Program-made: the position numbers and the translations under genes
The notes under the pieces: model-generated
Databases searched by the model: none
What the model saw: the letters and a program-made list of their open reading frames with translations, nothing else
Told to the model about the DNA's origin: nothing
Shown: positions 54,146 through 64,000 of the stretch, one piece after another
How positions within the stretch are numbered: position 1 is the stretch's first letter
How the letters are laid out: each line of letters begins with the position of its first letter
From: CAVYUC01 sp963783085
Lineage (GTDB): Bacteria; Bacteroidota; Bacteroidia; Bacteroidales; Prolixibacteraceae
Assembly: GCA_963783085.1 (NCBI GenBank)
Contig: CAWAMJ010000002.1
Location: forward strand, 248,001 to 312,000
Reading direction: 5' to 3'
DNA length: 64,000 nucleotides

Positions 54146-56948
54146 TTCTGAACATTTCGGATTTACAAACCCCGTGGTTTTTTTATTACTGACTGTTACT
54201 TGTTTCTTTTGGGGATGCGATTTAGCCAATCCGGTTAAACCCGATAATTTACAGGTTGAATATCTAACAAATCCAATGGGAATAGATATAAAACAACCTC
54301 GTTTTTCATGGAAAATTCAATCCGACGAAAAAGATGTATCTCAGGCAGCTTACCGGATTATTGTCGGTGAAAACCTTAAGGATGTGGAACAGGAAGAAGG
54401 CGGGCTTTGGGATAGCGAAAAAACAGCTGCCGATAATACCGTGAACATAGAATATAACGGAAGCCCCCTTAAAAGCAACACGAAATATTTTTGGCGGGTG
54501 GGCGTATGGCTTAATGATGAAATCGTTTCCTGGAGCAGGCCGGCATCCTTTCATACCGGAATTCTGGATAAAAACGAGTGGGAAGCCAAATGGATAACCA
54601 CGCAAGCGGAAATAACCGATGCAAGTCCTTTTTTACGAAAAGAATTTCAGGTGGAAAAAGAAATTGAACAGGCGGTGGCATACGTTACGGCAGCCGGTTT
54701 TTATGAGTTTTTTCTGAACGGCGAAAAAGTTGGCGATCACGTGTTGGATCCCGGAATAACCGATTACCGAAAAACCATTTTATATTCCACCTACGATGTA
54801 ACCAGCCAGTTGCAGAAAGGAATGAACACAGCCGGGGCAATATTGGGCAACGGAGCCTGGAATTTTCATCAGACAGAAGGCCGGTGGAGTTGGGGAAGAG
54901 GCGGAAAATCTTTTGGAAATCCGGCGCTTTGGGTGCAACTGATGATTAGATATTCCGACGGTAGTGAAGAGGTTATTATTTCCGACAATAGCTGGAAAAC
55001 TGCTGCAAGCCCAATCACCTTCAACAACCTTTACGGCGGCGAGGATTATGATGCCCGGAAAGAACTACCAGGCTGGGCAACGGCAGATTTCGATGCTTCG
55101 GCGTGGGAAAATGCAGTGGTGGCGGCAGCTCCAACCGGAACGTTAAAATCACAGATGATGCCTTCCATTAAAGTGACCCAAACTTTACAACCGGTAAAAC
55201 AAATCCATCCCAAACCCGGCGTTTATCTTTTCGATCTGGGCCAAAATATGGCCGGTTGGTGGCGGCTTGAAGCGGAAGGAAATCCCGGACAGGTTATCCG
55301 CATTCGCGGCGCTGAAACGTTAAACGATTCCCTGTTCGCCAAACCACTGGAAGAAGGGGATAAACTCAGTACAAAATTCAGGTACCACGCCAACACGTGG
55401 ACCGATTATACGTTGAAAACCGATCAGCGCGAAACCTATGAACCCCGTTTTTTCTACTCCGGATTTCGATACATTGAAGTAACTTCCAACGACCAAAATG
55501 ATTTACGGGACGTAAAAGTGGAAGGAAGAGTGGTACGATCGGCCAATGAACGAAACGGCACATTTGAATCTTCCGATTCTCTGCTCAATCAGATTCACCG
55601 CGCAGGAGTATGGTCGCAAATGTCGAACATGCAAAGTTATCCCACGGATTGCCCTCATCGGGAAAAGGGAGCTTATAACGGCGACGGGCAGGTAATTGCC
55701 GAAACATCGATGCACGACTTTCAGATGGCCCCGTTTTACACGAAGTGGCTCAACGACATGCGCGATTCACAGGAGGAAAACGGACGGATCCCCAATACTT
55801 CTCCGGTGCTGGTAGGCGGAATGGGCGGAGGTGTAGCCTGGGGCAGCGCCTACATCCTCATTCCCTGGTGGATGAACCTTTACTATCAGGATACCCGCAT
55901 TTTGGAGGAGCATTACCCGACCATGAAAAGGTATGTGAACTATTTGCGGGAGTTGGGTACAAAAGATGAAAATCCGTCGGAACCCTACATTATTAATAAT
56001 TTCGACGGATACTGGTATTCTTTGGGAGAATGGTGCGCCCCGGGACAAAGCGACGGCCCCAATCATCCGGTTGTCAATACGTTTTATTACTACAACAACT
56101 GCCTTCTGCTTTCGAAAATCGCATCGGTTTTAGGGCAGGATGAAGATGCCCGGCGATATAAAAATTTGTCGGATACCGTAAGCCAACAGTTCAACCGGAA
56201 GTTTTTTAACGCTGAAACCGCCCTTTACGGCACAGAGGAACCCTATCAAACCTACCAGTTGCTGGCGCTGGTTGGCAATCTTGTTCCCGACGGATACCGG
56301 GAGAAAGTATTCCAAACAATCGTAGATGATATTAAACAACGTGAAAACCACCTGAACACCGGAATAATCGGAACCAAATATTTGTGGCCGGTCCTTGTTC
56401 AGGAAGGCGAAAATGATCTGGCCTACCAGATTGCCACACAAACCACCTGGCCATCTTACGGATACTGGCTGAAGAATAATGCCACTACGTTGCTGGAAAA
56501 ATGGTCGGGAGAAAGCTCGCACAACCACCAGATGTTCGGTTCCATTTCCGAATATTTCTACAAGTATCTGGCGGGAATTCAATCTCCTGTTGAAGGAAAT
56601 ACAACCCGCGGATACGAATCCATTTACATAGAACCACATGTTCCACAGGGGCTTGATTATGTAAATGCTTCCCTGGAAACAGTTGCCGGCCGGGTTTCGT
56701 CATACTGGAAAAAGGAATCCGACGTTTACATTCATGAAGTTACCGTTCCTGCGAATTCATCAGCCACAATTGTCCTCCCCCTTTCAGGCTCCGGCAATGT
56801 TGTCGTTTCTGAAGCGGGTGAAAATATTTGGGAAAACAATACTTTTGTAGAAGGTGTAACAGGCGTACGCAAAGCAAAAGCAGAAGGAAACCGGCTATTC
56901 GTTGAAACCGGCTCAGGAAATTACAAATTCAGAGTGGAAAACAAATAA
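54138..56948 (+). CDS. GH78 alpha-L-rhamnosidase with N-terminal Ig-like domain, lipoprotein
   Basis: 936 residues with lipobox Cys27 (CFFWGC). The order is an Fn3/Ig-like domain (VEYLTNPMGIDIKQPRFSW to SWSRPASFHTGI, about 35-150), the rhamnosidase N-sandwich (YVTAAGFYEFFLNGEKVGDH, GAILGNGAWN), a second sandwich (GVYLFDLGQNMAGWW), the (alpha/alpha)6 catalytic domain with TDCPHREKGAYNGD (D504 to E509; E509 is the proposed acid) and the C-terminal sandwich (YVNASLETVAGRVSSYW). This is the classic long GH78 form. It removes alpha-L-rhamnose from glycans, in or at the outer membrane. It is 28 bases before the next rhamnosidase. Confidence 0.92.
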   Translation: MNNSEHFGFTNPVVFLLLTVTCFFWGCDLANPVKPDNLQVEYLTNPMGIDIKQPRFSWKIQSDEKDVSQAAYRIIVGENLKDVEQEEGGLWDSEKTAADNTVNIEYNGSPLKSNTKYFWRVGVWLNDEIVSWSRPASFHTGILDKNEWEAKWITTQAEITDASPFLRKEFQVEKEIEQAVAYVTAAGFYEFFLNGEKVGDHVLDPGITDYRKTILYSTYDVTSQLQKGMNTAGAILGNGAWNFHQTEGRWSWGRGGKSFGNPALWVQLMIRYSDGSEEVIISDNSWKTAASPITFNNLYGGEDYDARKELPGWATADFDASAWENAVVAAAPTGTLKSQMMPSIKVTQTLQPVKQIHPKPGVYLFDLGQNMAGWWRLEAEGNPGQVIRIRGAETLNDSLFAKPLEEGDKLSTKFRYHANTWTDYTLKTDQRETYEPRFFYSGFRYIEVTSNDQNDLRDVKVEGRVVRSANERNGTFESSDSLLNQIHRAGVWSQMSNMQSYPTDCPHREKGAYNGDGQVIAETSMHDFQMAPFYTKWLNDMRDSQEENGRIPNTSPVLVGGMGGGVAWGSAYILIPWWMNLYYQDTRILEEHYPTMKRYVNYLRELGTKDENPSEPYIINNFDGYWYSLGEWCAPGQSDGPNHPVVNTFYYYNNCLLLSKIASVLGQDEDARRYKNLSDTVSQQFNRKFFNAETALYGTEEPYQTYQLLALVGNLVPDGYREKVFQTIVDDIKQRENHLNTGIIGTKYLWPVLVQEGENDLAYQIATQTTWPSYGYWLKNNATTLLEKWSGESSHNHQMFGSISEYFYKYLAGIQSPVEGNTTRGYESIYIEPHVPQGLDYVNASLETVAGRVSSYWKKESDVYIHEVTVPANSSATIVLPLSGSGNVVVSEAGENIWENNTFVEGVTGVRKAKAEGNRLFVETGSGNYKFRVENK

Positions 56949-56976
56949 TTCAAATTTCAAAAAGAAAAAACTGTAA

Positions 56977-59673
56977 ATGAAGAAACCTGTTATTTTAATA
57001 ACCTTGTTCTGTGTATTATACAGTCTTCAGGGGCTTGCACAAGTCACAATCGAAAACCTGAAATGCGAATACCTGAAAAATCCCGTTGGCATCGATGAAA
57101 CCCATCCGCGGTTGATGTGGCAGATGCATTCAGAAAAGCAGGGAAGCCTTCAAAAAGTTTATCAAATAGTGGTGGGTACCAATGAAAACGAAGTGTTAAA
57201 CAGGAAAGGAAACACCTGGGAATCGGAAAGTGTGAGCTCATCAACCATTCCCGCAGTGTACAACGGGCCGGAATTAAAACCTTTCACCCGTTATTTCTGG
57301 CGTGTGCGGGTTCAGGACAATAATGGAAACTGGTCGGACTGGTCTCCGGTAGCTTATTTTGAAACGGGTATGATGGACCAGACAAACTGGAAAGGGAAAT
57401 GGATTACCGACACGTATGATTATACTGTAAAACCTGCACCCTGGTTCAGAAAAGAATTTAGCACCGGTAAAACAATACAATTGGCGAAGGCTTATATTGC
57501 CGTTGCCGGATTATATGAGCTTTTCATCAACGGGCAGCGCATTGGAGACCACCGTCTCGATCCGGCATATACACGCTTCGACCGGCGCAATTTGTACGTC
57601 ACCTATGATGTAACAAAAGACCTTCGGCAGGGCGAAAATGCAATCGGGGTAATATTGGGCAATGGCTGGTACAATCACCAGTCAACTGCCGTGTGGTATT
57701 TCGATAAGGCGCCGTGGCGGGCCCGGCCAAAGTTCTGCCTTGATTTACGGATTACGTATACTGACGGATCGGTGGAAACCATCACCACCGGGCAGGACTG
57801 GAAAACCGCCCTCAGTCCGGTAATTTTTAACAGCATATACACGGCAGAACATTACGATGCCCGACTGGAACAACCCGGCTGGAATATGCCCGGATTTGCA
57901 GCTACCGGATGGAAAAATGCCGTGAATACGGGCGCCCCGTCAAAAAATATTGTTGCGCAGGTTTTGCAACCGATTCGCAATGTAACAGAGATTCCGGCTG
58001 TGGATATGAAAAAAACCGGCCCCCAAACCTGGCTGTTCGATTTTGGAAGAAATATGGCTGGTGTTACACGAATGAGAGTGTCCGGTCCCGAAGGAACCAC
58101 CATCCGGCTCAAACATGCGGAACGGCTCGATGCAGAGGGGCGCGCTGATATATCGAACATCGACGTGCACTACCGTCCAACTGACGATTCAGATCCATTC
58201 CAAACCGATATCTTCATTTTGAGCGGAAAAGGAGAAGATGAATTTATGCCGAAATTTAATTACAAAGGCTTTCAGTATGTGGAGGTAACGGCCGACCAGC
58301 CGCTTGAACTGACTAAAGAAAGCCTGACCGCTTACTTTATGCACAGCGATGTTCCGTCGGTGGGAACGGTTCATTCTTCAAACAACACGTTAAACAAAAT
58401 CTGGGAAGCAGCCAATTCTTCCTATCTTTCCAATCTTTTTGGCTATCCCACCGATTGCCCGCAGCGCGAAAAGAACGGCTGGACCGGAGATGCGCATATC
58501 GCTGTTGAAACAGGGCTTTACAACTTCGATGGAATTACCATCTACGAAAAATGGCTGGCCGATCACCGCGACGAGCAACAACCGAATGGCGTTTTGCCGG
58601 CAATCATTCCCACCAGCGGCTGGGGCTATCATTGGGCCAACGGCCCCGACTGGACCAGCACCATCGCCATTATTCCCTGGAACATCTATCTTTTTTACGG
58701 CGATTCGAGACTACTTGAACGTTGTTACAGCAACATCAGGCGATATGTGGATTTTATTAACTGGAATTATCCTTCAGGCTTAACCGATTGGGGACTTGGC
58801 GATTGGGTTCCGGTGAAATCGGTGACACCCAAAGAATTTACCTCGTCGGCATACTATTATGTTGATGCGGTTATCCTGTCAAAAGCTGCAAAAATTCTGG
58901 GGAAACAAGCGGATCATGAAAAATATGCCGCCCTGGCAGAAAAGATAAAAAAGGCAGTGAATGAAAAGTACCTCAACCGTGAAACCGGCATTTACGGCAG
59001 TGGATTTCAAACCGAATTAAGTGTAGCATTGTATTGGAATTTAGTTCCGGAAGAACTGAGGGATAAAGTGGCCGAAAACCTCGCCAACAGGGTTATAGCC
59101 GATAATAAGCACATTGACGTGGGATTGCTCGGAACCAAAACGATCCTGAACGCCCTTAGTGAGAATGGCTATCCGGAGCTGGCCTGGGAAGTGGCCTCGC
59201 AGGAAACCTTCCCTTCCTGGGGCTGGTGGATCGTAAACGGCGCCACTACTTTCTATGAGAACTGGCCGCTGGATGCCTCGCGCGATATTTCCATGAACCA
59301 CATCATGTTCGGCGAAATTGATGCCTGGTACTACAAAGCGCTGGGCGGCATATTTCCTGATGAAACATTGCCGGGATTTAAAAATATTGTTTTGAAACCC
59401 AATTTCGTTCCCGGGCTCGATCAGTTTGAAGCCTCGCATGAAGGACCTTACGGAACCATTGCATCCTCGTGGATACGGAAAAAGAAAAATGTGGAATATA
59501 AAGTCAGCATTCCTGCCAACAGCACGGCAGTACTTTACCTGAAGGGAAATGAAATTAGGGAAAGCAATCGTGCACCGGAAAAAAATCCGTACGTTCAAAT
59601 CAGGGAATCCCAAAACGGCTTGCATATTCTGGAATTAAAAGCAGGTGAATATCTGTTTGAAATCGAACAATAA
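56977..59673 (+). CDS. GH78 alpha-L-rhamnosidase with N-terminal Ig-like domain, signal peptide only
   Basis: 898 residues. The signal peptide ends LQGLAQ with no cysteine, so it is probably periplasmic. The Ig-like domain (LKNPVGIDETHPRLMW to DWSPVAYFETGM) is followed by the rhamnosidase N-sandwich (YIAVAGLYELFINGQRIGDH, GVILGNGWYN) and the catalytic domain with PTDCPQREKNGWTGDAH (proposed acid E498), the best GH78 motif of the four. A C-terminal sandwich ends ELKAGEYLFEIEQ. The DCPQREKNGWTGD wording matches characterised GH78 enzymes most closely. It sits 7 bases before the next gene. Confidence 0.94.
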   Translation: MKKPVILITLFCVLYSLQGLAQVTIENLKCEYLKNPVGIDETHPRLMWQMHSEKQGSLQKVYQIVVGTNENEVLNRKGNTWESESVSSSTIPAVYNGPELKPFTRYFWRVRVQDNNGNWSDWSPVAYFETGMMDQTNWKGKWITDTYDYTVKPAPWFRKEFSTGKTIQLAKAYIAVAGLYELFINGQRIGDHRLDPAYTRFDRRNLYVTYDVTKDLRQGENAIGVILGNGWYNHQSTAVWYFDKAPWRARPKFCLDLRITYTDGSVETITTGQDWKTALSPVIFNSIYTAEHYDARLEQPGWNMPGFAATGWKNAVNTGAPSKNIVAQVLQPIRNVTEIPAVDMKKTGPQTWLFDFGRNMAGVTRMRVSGPEGTTIRLKHAERLDAEGRADISNIDVHYRPTDDSDPFQTDIFILSGKGEDEFMPKFNYKGFQYVEVTADQPLELTKESLTAYFMHSDVPSVGTVHSSNNTLNKIWEAANSSYLSNLFGYPTDCPQREKNGWTGDAHIAVETGLYNFDGITIYEKWLADHRDEQQPNGVLPAIIPTSGWGYHWANGPDWTSTIAIIPWNIYLFYGDSRLLERCYSNIRRYVDFINWNYPSGLTDWGLGDWVPVKSVTPKEFTSSAYYYVDAVILSKAAKILGKQADHEKYAALAEKIKKAVNEKYLNRETGIYGSGFQTELSVALYWNLVPEELRDKVAENLANRVIADNKHIDVGLLGTKTILNALSENGYPELAWEVASQETFPSWGWWIVNGATTFYENWPLDASRDISMNHIMFGEIDAWYYKALGGIFPDETLPGFKNIVLKPNFVPGLDQFEASHEGPYGTIASSWIRKKKNVEYKVSIPANSTAVLYLKGNEIRESNRAPEKNPYVQIRESQNGLHILELKAGEYLFEIEQ

Positions 59674-59680
59674 ATTAAAA

Positions 59681-62474
59681 ATGAGACAAGGACATTCATT
59701 CATACTACTGGGAATATTGCTGATAGTTTCAACATTATCCTGCACAAAAGAGGCCGGCCTCACCGTTGACCGGCTGACCTGTAATTTTTCAGCATATCCG
59801 ATGGGAATCAGCGGGTTATCTCCTACCCTGGCATGGCAAATAAAATCACCGGGAAGTAATATCATGCAGTCGGCTTTCCGGGTGATCGTATCTGAAAAGC
59901 CGGATGACGTGAAAAATGATAACGGGACCGTGTGGGATTCGGGCAAGGTGGAATCCGGCCAGTCAGTAAATGTGCAGTATAACGGCAGCGCTTTAAAACC
60001 CGATAAACGCTATTACTGGAAAGTGAAGGTGTGGGATGAAGACGGGGGGGAATCGCCGTGGAGTGAAATTTCCTGGTGGCAGACCGGATTGTTTTCAGAA
60101 AAAGACTGGCAGGGGGCCCGGTGGATAAGCTATGAAGTGCTGGATTCCTCTCTGGTACTTGTGCCGGGAATACACGGTTCGGGTAACAACCTGAAAGAAA
60201 AAGCCCTGCAACGGCCTGTAATTCCGCAGTTCCGGAAATCATTCGCGGTGGAAAAGGAATTGCAATCGGCCACGCTTTCCATTTCGGGGCTGGGACATTA
60301 TGAGGCCTATATCAACGGACAACAAGTTGGGGAATCTTTTCTGGCGCCGGGCTGGACCGACTATGACAAGACGGTTTTGTACAACACATACGATGTCACT
60401 CCCCTTTTAAAAAGCGGCGAAAATACATTGGGGGCCGTCGTTGGAAACGGATTTTACAACATCAACAGGGAGCGCTACCGGAAGCTGGTGATTGCTTATG
60501 GATTTCCCAAACTTATTGCCCGACTTCACCTTCAGTATACAGATGGTTCTTCCGCTGCTGTCGTTACCGACGGGAGATTGGAAAACCGCACCGTCTCCCA
60601 TTACCTATACCAGCATTTACGGAGGGGAAGATTATGATGCCACACAGGAGCAAAAAGGATGGAAAAAAACCGGGTTTGATGATTCGGAATGGCGCCCGGT
60701 AATTGTTACGGACGGCCCGGCAGGGAAACTAACCGCTGAAAATGATTATCCGCTGAAAGAAATGGAACAATTTGAACCGCAAAGAATTATTTCTTTGGGA
60801 GACACAGCCTGGTTGTATGATTTTGGTCAGAATGCCTCCGGAATTGTGGAACTAACGGTAAAAGGCAAGCGCGGACAGGAAGTAAAGCTGTGGCCGGGAG
60901 AACTCATTAATCCCGATAAAACCGTTAATCAGCGGGCCTCGGGGAGCCCCTATTATTTCTCCTACATTCTGAAAGGCGGAGACACGGAAACCTGGAAACC
61001 AAAGTTTACCTATTATGGCTTTCGGTATGTTCAGTTGACAGGCGGGGTGCCGGCCGGAGAGAAAAATCCGGAAGGTTTGCCGGAGATCAAAAAAATCACA
61101 TTTTTACATACGCGCAACTCTTCACCTGAAAACGGCAACTTTACTTCCGGAAATGATTTGTTAAACCGGATTCATACCTTAATTGACTGGGCTATCCGGA
61201 GTAATTTTCAAAGTGTGTTAACAGATTGCCCGCACCGGGAAAAACTTGGCTGGCTCGAACAAACCTATTTGATGGGCCAGGGAGTGCATTTCCGGTACGA
61301 GAATTATCACCTGTACCGCAAACTGGTTTATGACATGATGGATGCGCAAACCCGGGATGGACTGGTGCCGGATATCGCTCCCGAGTATGTGGAATTTGTT
61401 GGCGGCTTTCGCGACTCACCGGAATGGGGAAGTGCAGCGGTAATCCTCCCCTACCTGCTTTGGAAATGGTACGGCGATAAGCAAATCGCCGAAGACGCAT
61501 GGCCCATGATGAACCGTTACATTCATTACCTCAGGGGAAAATCGCGCAACCATATTCTGGGATACGGATTGGGAGACTGGTTCGATTTGGGGCCAAACCG
61601 GCCGGGGGTGTCTCAGTTAACTCCGGTATCACTTACAGCTACAGCAACTTATTATTACGATGTAAAATTAATGGCTGAAATGGCCGGGCTGTTAAATAAA
61701 CAGGAAAAAGACAGTTTGGAGCAATGGGCCGGTGAGGTGAAAGAGTCATTTAACGCAGAATTTTTCAACCCGGAAACCAGAGTATATTCTACCGGCAGTC
61801 AAACCGCCATGTCCATGCCCTACTGTATGGATATTGTTGATGAACAATACAAAGAAGAGGTGTTTGCGAATCTGGTTGATTCGATTAAAGCAGGCAACAA
61901 AGCGCTGACCGCCGGGGATGTGGGTTTTCATTACCTGGTTGAAGCACTGACAAAAGGAAAAGCCGCTCAACTGATGTTCGAAATGATTAACCGGGACGAT
62001 GTGCCGGGCTATGGTTTTCAATTGAAAAAAGGGGCAACCGCCTTAACGGAATCATGGGCCGCCCTCGAAATCGTGTCCAACAACCACCTGATGCTGGGTC
62101 ACGTGATGGAATGGTTTTATGCCGGATTGGGTGGAATAGGACAGGCAGAACATTCCGGCGCCTATAAGGAAATTATCATTCAGCCGCAGTTGGCAGGCGA
62201 CCTGAACGAGGTAAACACAAGTTTTAATTCGCCTTACGGGTTGATTCGCTCGGAATGGAAAAAGCAAGGTTCGGTTTTTCAGATTGAAGTGGAAATCCCG
62301 CATAACACCACTGCGACTTTGGTTTTGCCAACCACCAGGAGAAATACGGTTAAAGTGAACGGAAACATACCGGAACAATGGATTTCAGACGATAAAGACG
62401 AATTGGAGAATGTTATCTTAAAATTAGGTTCAGGAATATACCGGGTTCAGTCGGGTATTGAACAACAGGAATGA
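59681..62474 (+). pseudogene. GH78 alpha-L-rhamnosidase lipoprotein with one frameshift
   Basis: Two overlapping frames give ~930 residues. Part one starts at ATG 59681 (MRQGHSFILL, lipobox Cys21, TLSC), with the Ig-like domain (PMGISGLSPTLAW) and the rhamnosidase N-sandwich (GHYEAYINGQQVGES, GAVVGNGFYN). The frame is lost at GGG 60572-60574: removing one G gives VVTDGDWKTAPSPIT, continuing into part two, whose homologous part runs to 62474. Part two holds the catalytic domain with DCPHREKLGWLEQ (61224-61241 for DCPHRE) and the C-terminal sandwich. A possible extra insertion relative to its neighbours (about 20 residues, EVLDSSLVLVPGIHGSGN) follows the Ig domain. As in the SusC gene, the break is one base in a G run, so assembly error is a serious alternative. 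Confidence 0.85.
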
Positions 62475-63925
62475 TGAACCAATTCTATTTGGAAAAAAAT
62501 ATGAAAAGGAAAAATAATGTGCGTGTCGGACTGTTTGGAATTGGCCTCGACACCTATTGGGAACAGTTTGAGGGGCTGCTTGCAAACCTGCAAAAATACC
62601 AGGCGCAGATCAAAGAAAAAATCGAAGGATTTGGCGCGGAAGTCGTAGATGCCGGAATGGTGGATAATCCGGAAAAAGCAAAGGAAGCTGCAGATTTACT
62701 GAAATCGAACGACGTGGAAATCGTATTTCTTTACATTTCCACCTATGCGCTTTCTTCAACGGTTTTGCCGGTGGCACAAAAGGTGAAAGTCCCGCTTGTT
62801 TTGCTGAACCTGCAACCGGTTGCTCAACTGGATTATGAAAGGTTTAATGCCCTCAACGACCGGGGTAAAATGACGGGGATTTGGCTGGAACATTGCCAGT
62901 CTTGTTCAGTCCCCGAGATTGCCGGCGTATTCAACCGATCAGATATACCGTACAACATTGTTACCGGCCATCTTCAGGATGAAAATGCCTGGAATGAAAT
63001 TGAATCCTGGACAGATGCTGCCCGGGTGGCAAAATCGTTGCGCGACAACAGGATGGGAATTTTAGGACACTATTACGGCGGAATGCTGGATGTTTATACT
63101 GACCTGACCCGGCAAAGCGCCACCTTTGGCACCCATTTCGAAATGCTGGAATTTTGCGAACTTAAAAAATACCGCGATGAAGTTGCCCCGGCTGATCTTG
63201 AGAAAAAACTAAACGAATTCCAAAATACGTTCGATGTTTCATCCGAATGCGAACCTGAAGAACTGAAACGTGCAGCCCAAACTTCGGTGGCGCTCGATAA
63301 GCTGATAAAAACCCATAACCTTAATTCCCTTGCTTATTATTACGAAGGACAACCGGGGAATGACTATGAAAACATTGTGACTTCAGTGATTGCCGGCAAT
63401 ACCTTATTAACGGGCCAAAATATTCCGGTTGCCGGCGAGTGCGAAGTTAAAAATGCCCATGCGATGAAAATAATGGCTGAATTCGGCGCAGGAGGTTCCT
63501 TTTCAGAATTCTACCTGATCGATTTTACCGATGATGTAATCTATCTCGGGCACGATGGCCCGGCTCATTTTGCCATTGCCGAAGGCCGGGTAAAACTGGT
63601 GCCGCTGCCGGTTTACCACGGAAAACCCGGGAAAGGCTTATCCATTCAAATGACCATAAAAAACGGCCCGGTTACCCTGCTTTCGGTGGTGGAAGGGAAA
63701 AACGGCATTTTCCTGATGGTTGCAGAGGGGGAATCGGTTGCCGGTCCCACGCTTCAAATCGGCAATACCAACAGCCGGTACAAGTTTCCGGTACCTGCAA
63801 AAGAATTTATTGACAGTTGGTCGAAACAGGGGCCTGCACACCACTGCGCCATTGGAACGGGCCATATTGCCGATAAAATAAAAAAGCTGGCGGAATGCCT
63901 GCACATCAGCTGCATCGTCATTTAA
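62471..63925 (+). CDS. L-arabinose/L-fucose isomerase-like sugar isomerase
   Basis: 484 residues. The 62471 start overlaps the rhamnosidase stop by four bases (ATGA), suggesting coupling; homologs more likely begin at ATG 62501 (MKRKNNVRVGLFG). Recognisable features are VGLFGIGLDTYWEQFEG, a nucleotide-like first domain, LLNLQPVAQLDYE, a central GHYYGGMLDVYTDLT and the C-terminal AGECEVKNAHAMKIM, all typical of the arabinose-isomerase fold family. In this operon the plausible substrate is a released sugar such as L-rhamnose or L-fucose, converted to a ketose in the cytoplasm; true rhamnose isomerases belong to another family, so the role is uncertain. The 75 bases after it hold a small hairpin. 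Confidence 0.75.
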   Translation: MMNQFYLEKNMKRKNNVRVGLFGIGLDTYWEQFEGLLANLQKYQAQIKEKIEGFGAEVVDAGMVDNPEKAKEAADLLKSNDVEIVFLYISTYALSSTVLPVAQKVKVPLVLLNLQPVAQLDYERFNALNDRGKMTGIWLEHCQSCSVPEIAGVFNRSDIPYNIVTGHLQDENAWNEIESWTDAARVAKSLRDNRMGILGHYYGGMLDVYTDLTRQSATFGTHFEMLEFCELKKYRDEVAPADLEKKLNEFQNTFDVSSECEPEELKRAAQTSVALDKLIKTHNLNSLAYYYEGQPGNDYENIVTSVIAGNTLLTGQNIPVAGECEVKNAHAMKIMAEFGAGGSFSEFYLIDFTDDVIYLGHDGPAHFAIAEGRVKLVPLPVYHGKPGKGLSIQMTIKNGPVTLLSVVEGKNGIFLMVAEGESVAGPTLQIGNTNSRYKFPVPAKEFIDSWSKQGPAHHCAIGTGHIADKIKKLAECLHISCIVI

Positions 63926-63963
63926 AGCAACCGGATAATTTGAAAACATCTGCAAATTCAACA

Positions 63964-63980
63964 GGCAGGACACTCCTGCC
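63964..63980 (+). terminator. Short hairpin after the isomerase gene
   Basis: GGCAGGA (63964-63970) pairs perfectly with TCCTGCC (63974-63980) around CAC. There is no clear T run (CCATTTATAA follows), so termination is uncertain. Confidence 0.35.
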
Positions 63981-64000
63981 CCATTTATAAATTCTGTAAA

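Noticed and set aside
59041..59625. 194-residue minus-strand frame in a rhamnosidase
   Set aside because: It is antisense to the conserved C-terminal domain and has no recognisable feature.
1..64000. tRNA, rRNA, prophage or insertion sequence
   Set aside because: No cloverleaf-like sequence, rRNA stretch, transposase, integrase or phage structural gene was recognised on either strand.

Overview
The window comes from a Bacteroidota genome, most likely a marine or sediment Bacteroidales/Marinilabiliales (Prolixibacteraceae-like) organism. The reasons are two complete SusC/SusD pairs and one SusD with a frame-broken SusC, a giant hybrid two-component regulator, three enzymes ending in type IX secretion (T9SS) sorting domains, many lipoboxes, AT-rich intergenic DNA and no visible Shine-Dalgarno pattern. 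No rRNA, tRNA, CRISPR array, transposase or phage gene is visible. The species assignment is inference only.

Region 1 (1-30.9 kb) is a large polysaccharide utilization locus. On the plus strand lie four secreted proteins: the tail of a CBM6 protein, a GH5 endoglucanase-type enzyme, a 1304-residue CBM35-GH26-beta-helix protein and a GH30-like clan GH-A enzyme. On the minus strand, reading leftwards from about 31 kb, come a hybrid two-component sensor/AraC regulator, a four-repeat fasciclin lipoprotein, SusC, SusD, two more fasciclin lipoproteins, a second SusC, a second SusD and a GH9 endoglucanase gene broken by at least three frameshifts. The enzyme set points to a beta-1,4-linked plant or algal glycan, such as glucomannan or a mixed cellulose/mannan material. 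The two SusCD pairs would import oligosaccharides and the fasciclin lipoproteins occupy the slots where surface glycan-binding proteins usually sit.

Region 2 (31-45 kb) is housekeeping and miscellaneous: a 60-residue Cys-pair protein, a secreted 156-residue protein, a PLP aminotransferase, a fructosamine-kinase-like protein, a cytosine/purine-type permease coupled to a tiny membrane protein, two gene remnants (an internally deleted cyclase-family gene and a GH3 tail), a double-domain thioredoxin-like protein, a TonB-dependent receptor, an FGGY sugar kinase, a baeRF-type protein and a fatty acid desaturase. A compact REP-like palindromic element lies at 34.4 kb.

Region 3 (45-64 kb) is a second polysaccharide locus on the plus strand: SusC (one frameshift), SusD, a WbsX/GH99-like protein, four GH78-type alpha-L-rhamnosidases (the last with one frameshift), a 47-codon secreted micro-ORF and an L-arabinose/L-fucose isomerase-like protein. 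The target is probably a rhamnose-rich polysaccharide. Genes are tightly packed and read as one operon.

Five apparent single-base frameshifts occur in otherwise intact, well-conserved reading frames, four of them at short homopolymer runs. They may be assembly errors or genuine early pseudogenes, and the sequence alone cannot decide.
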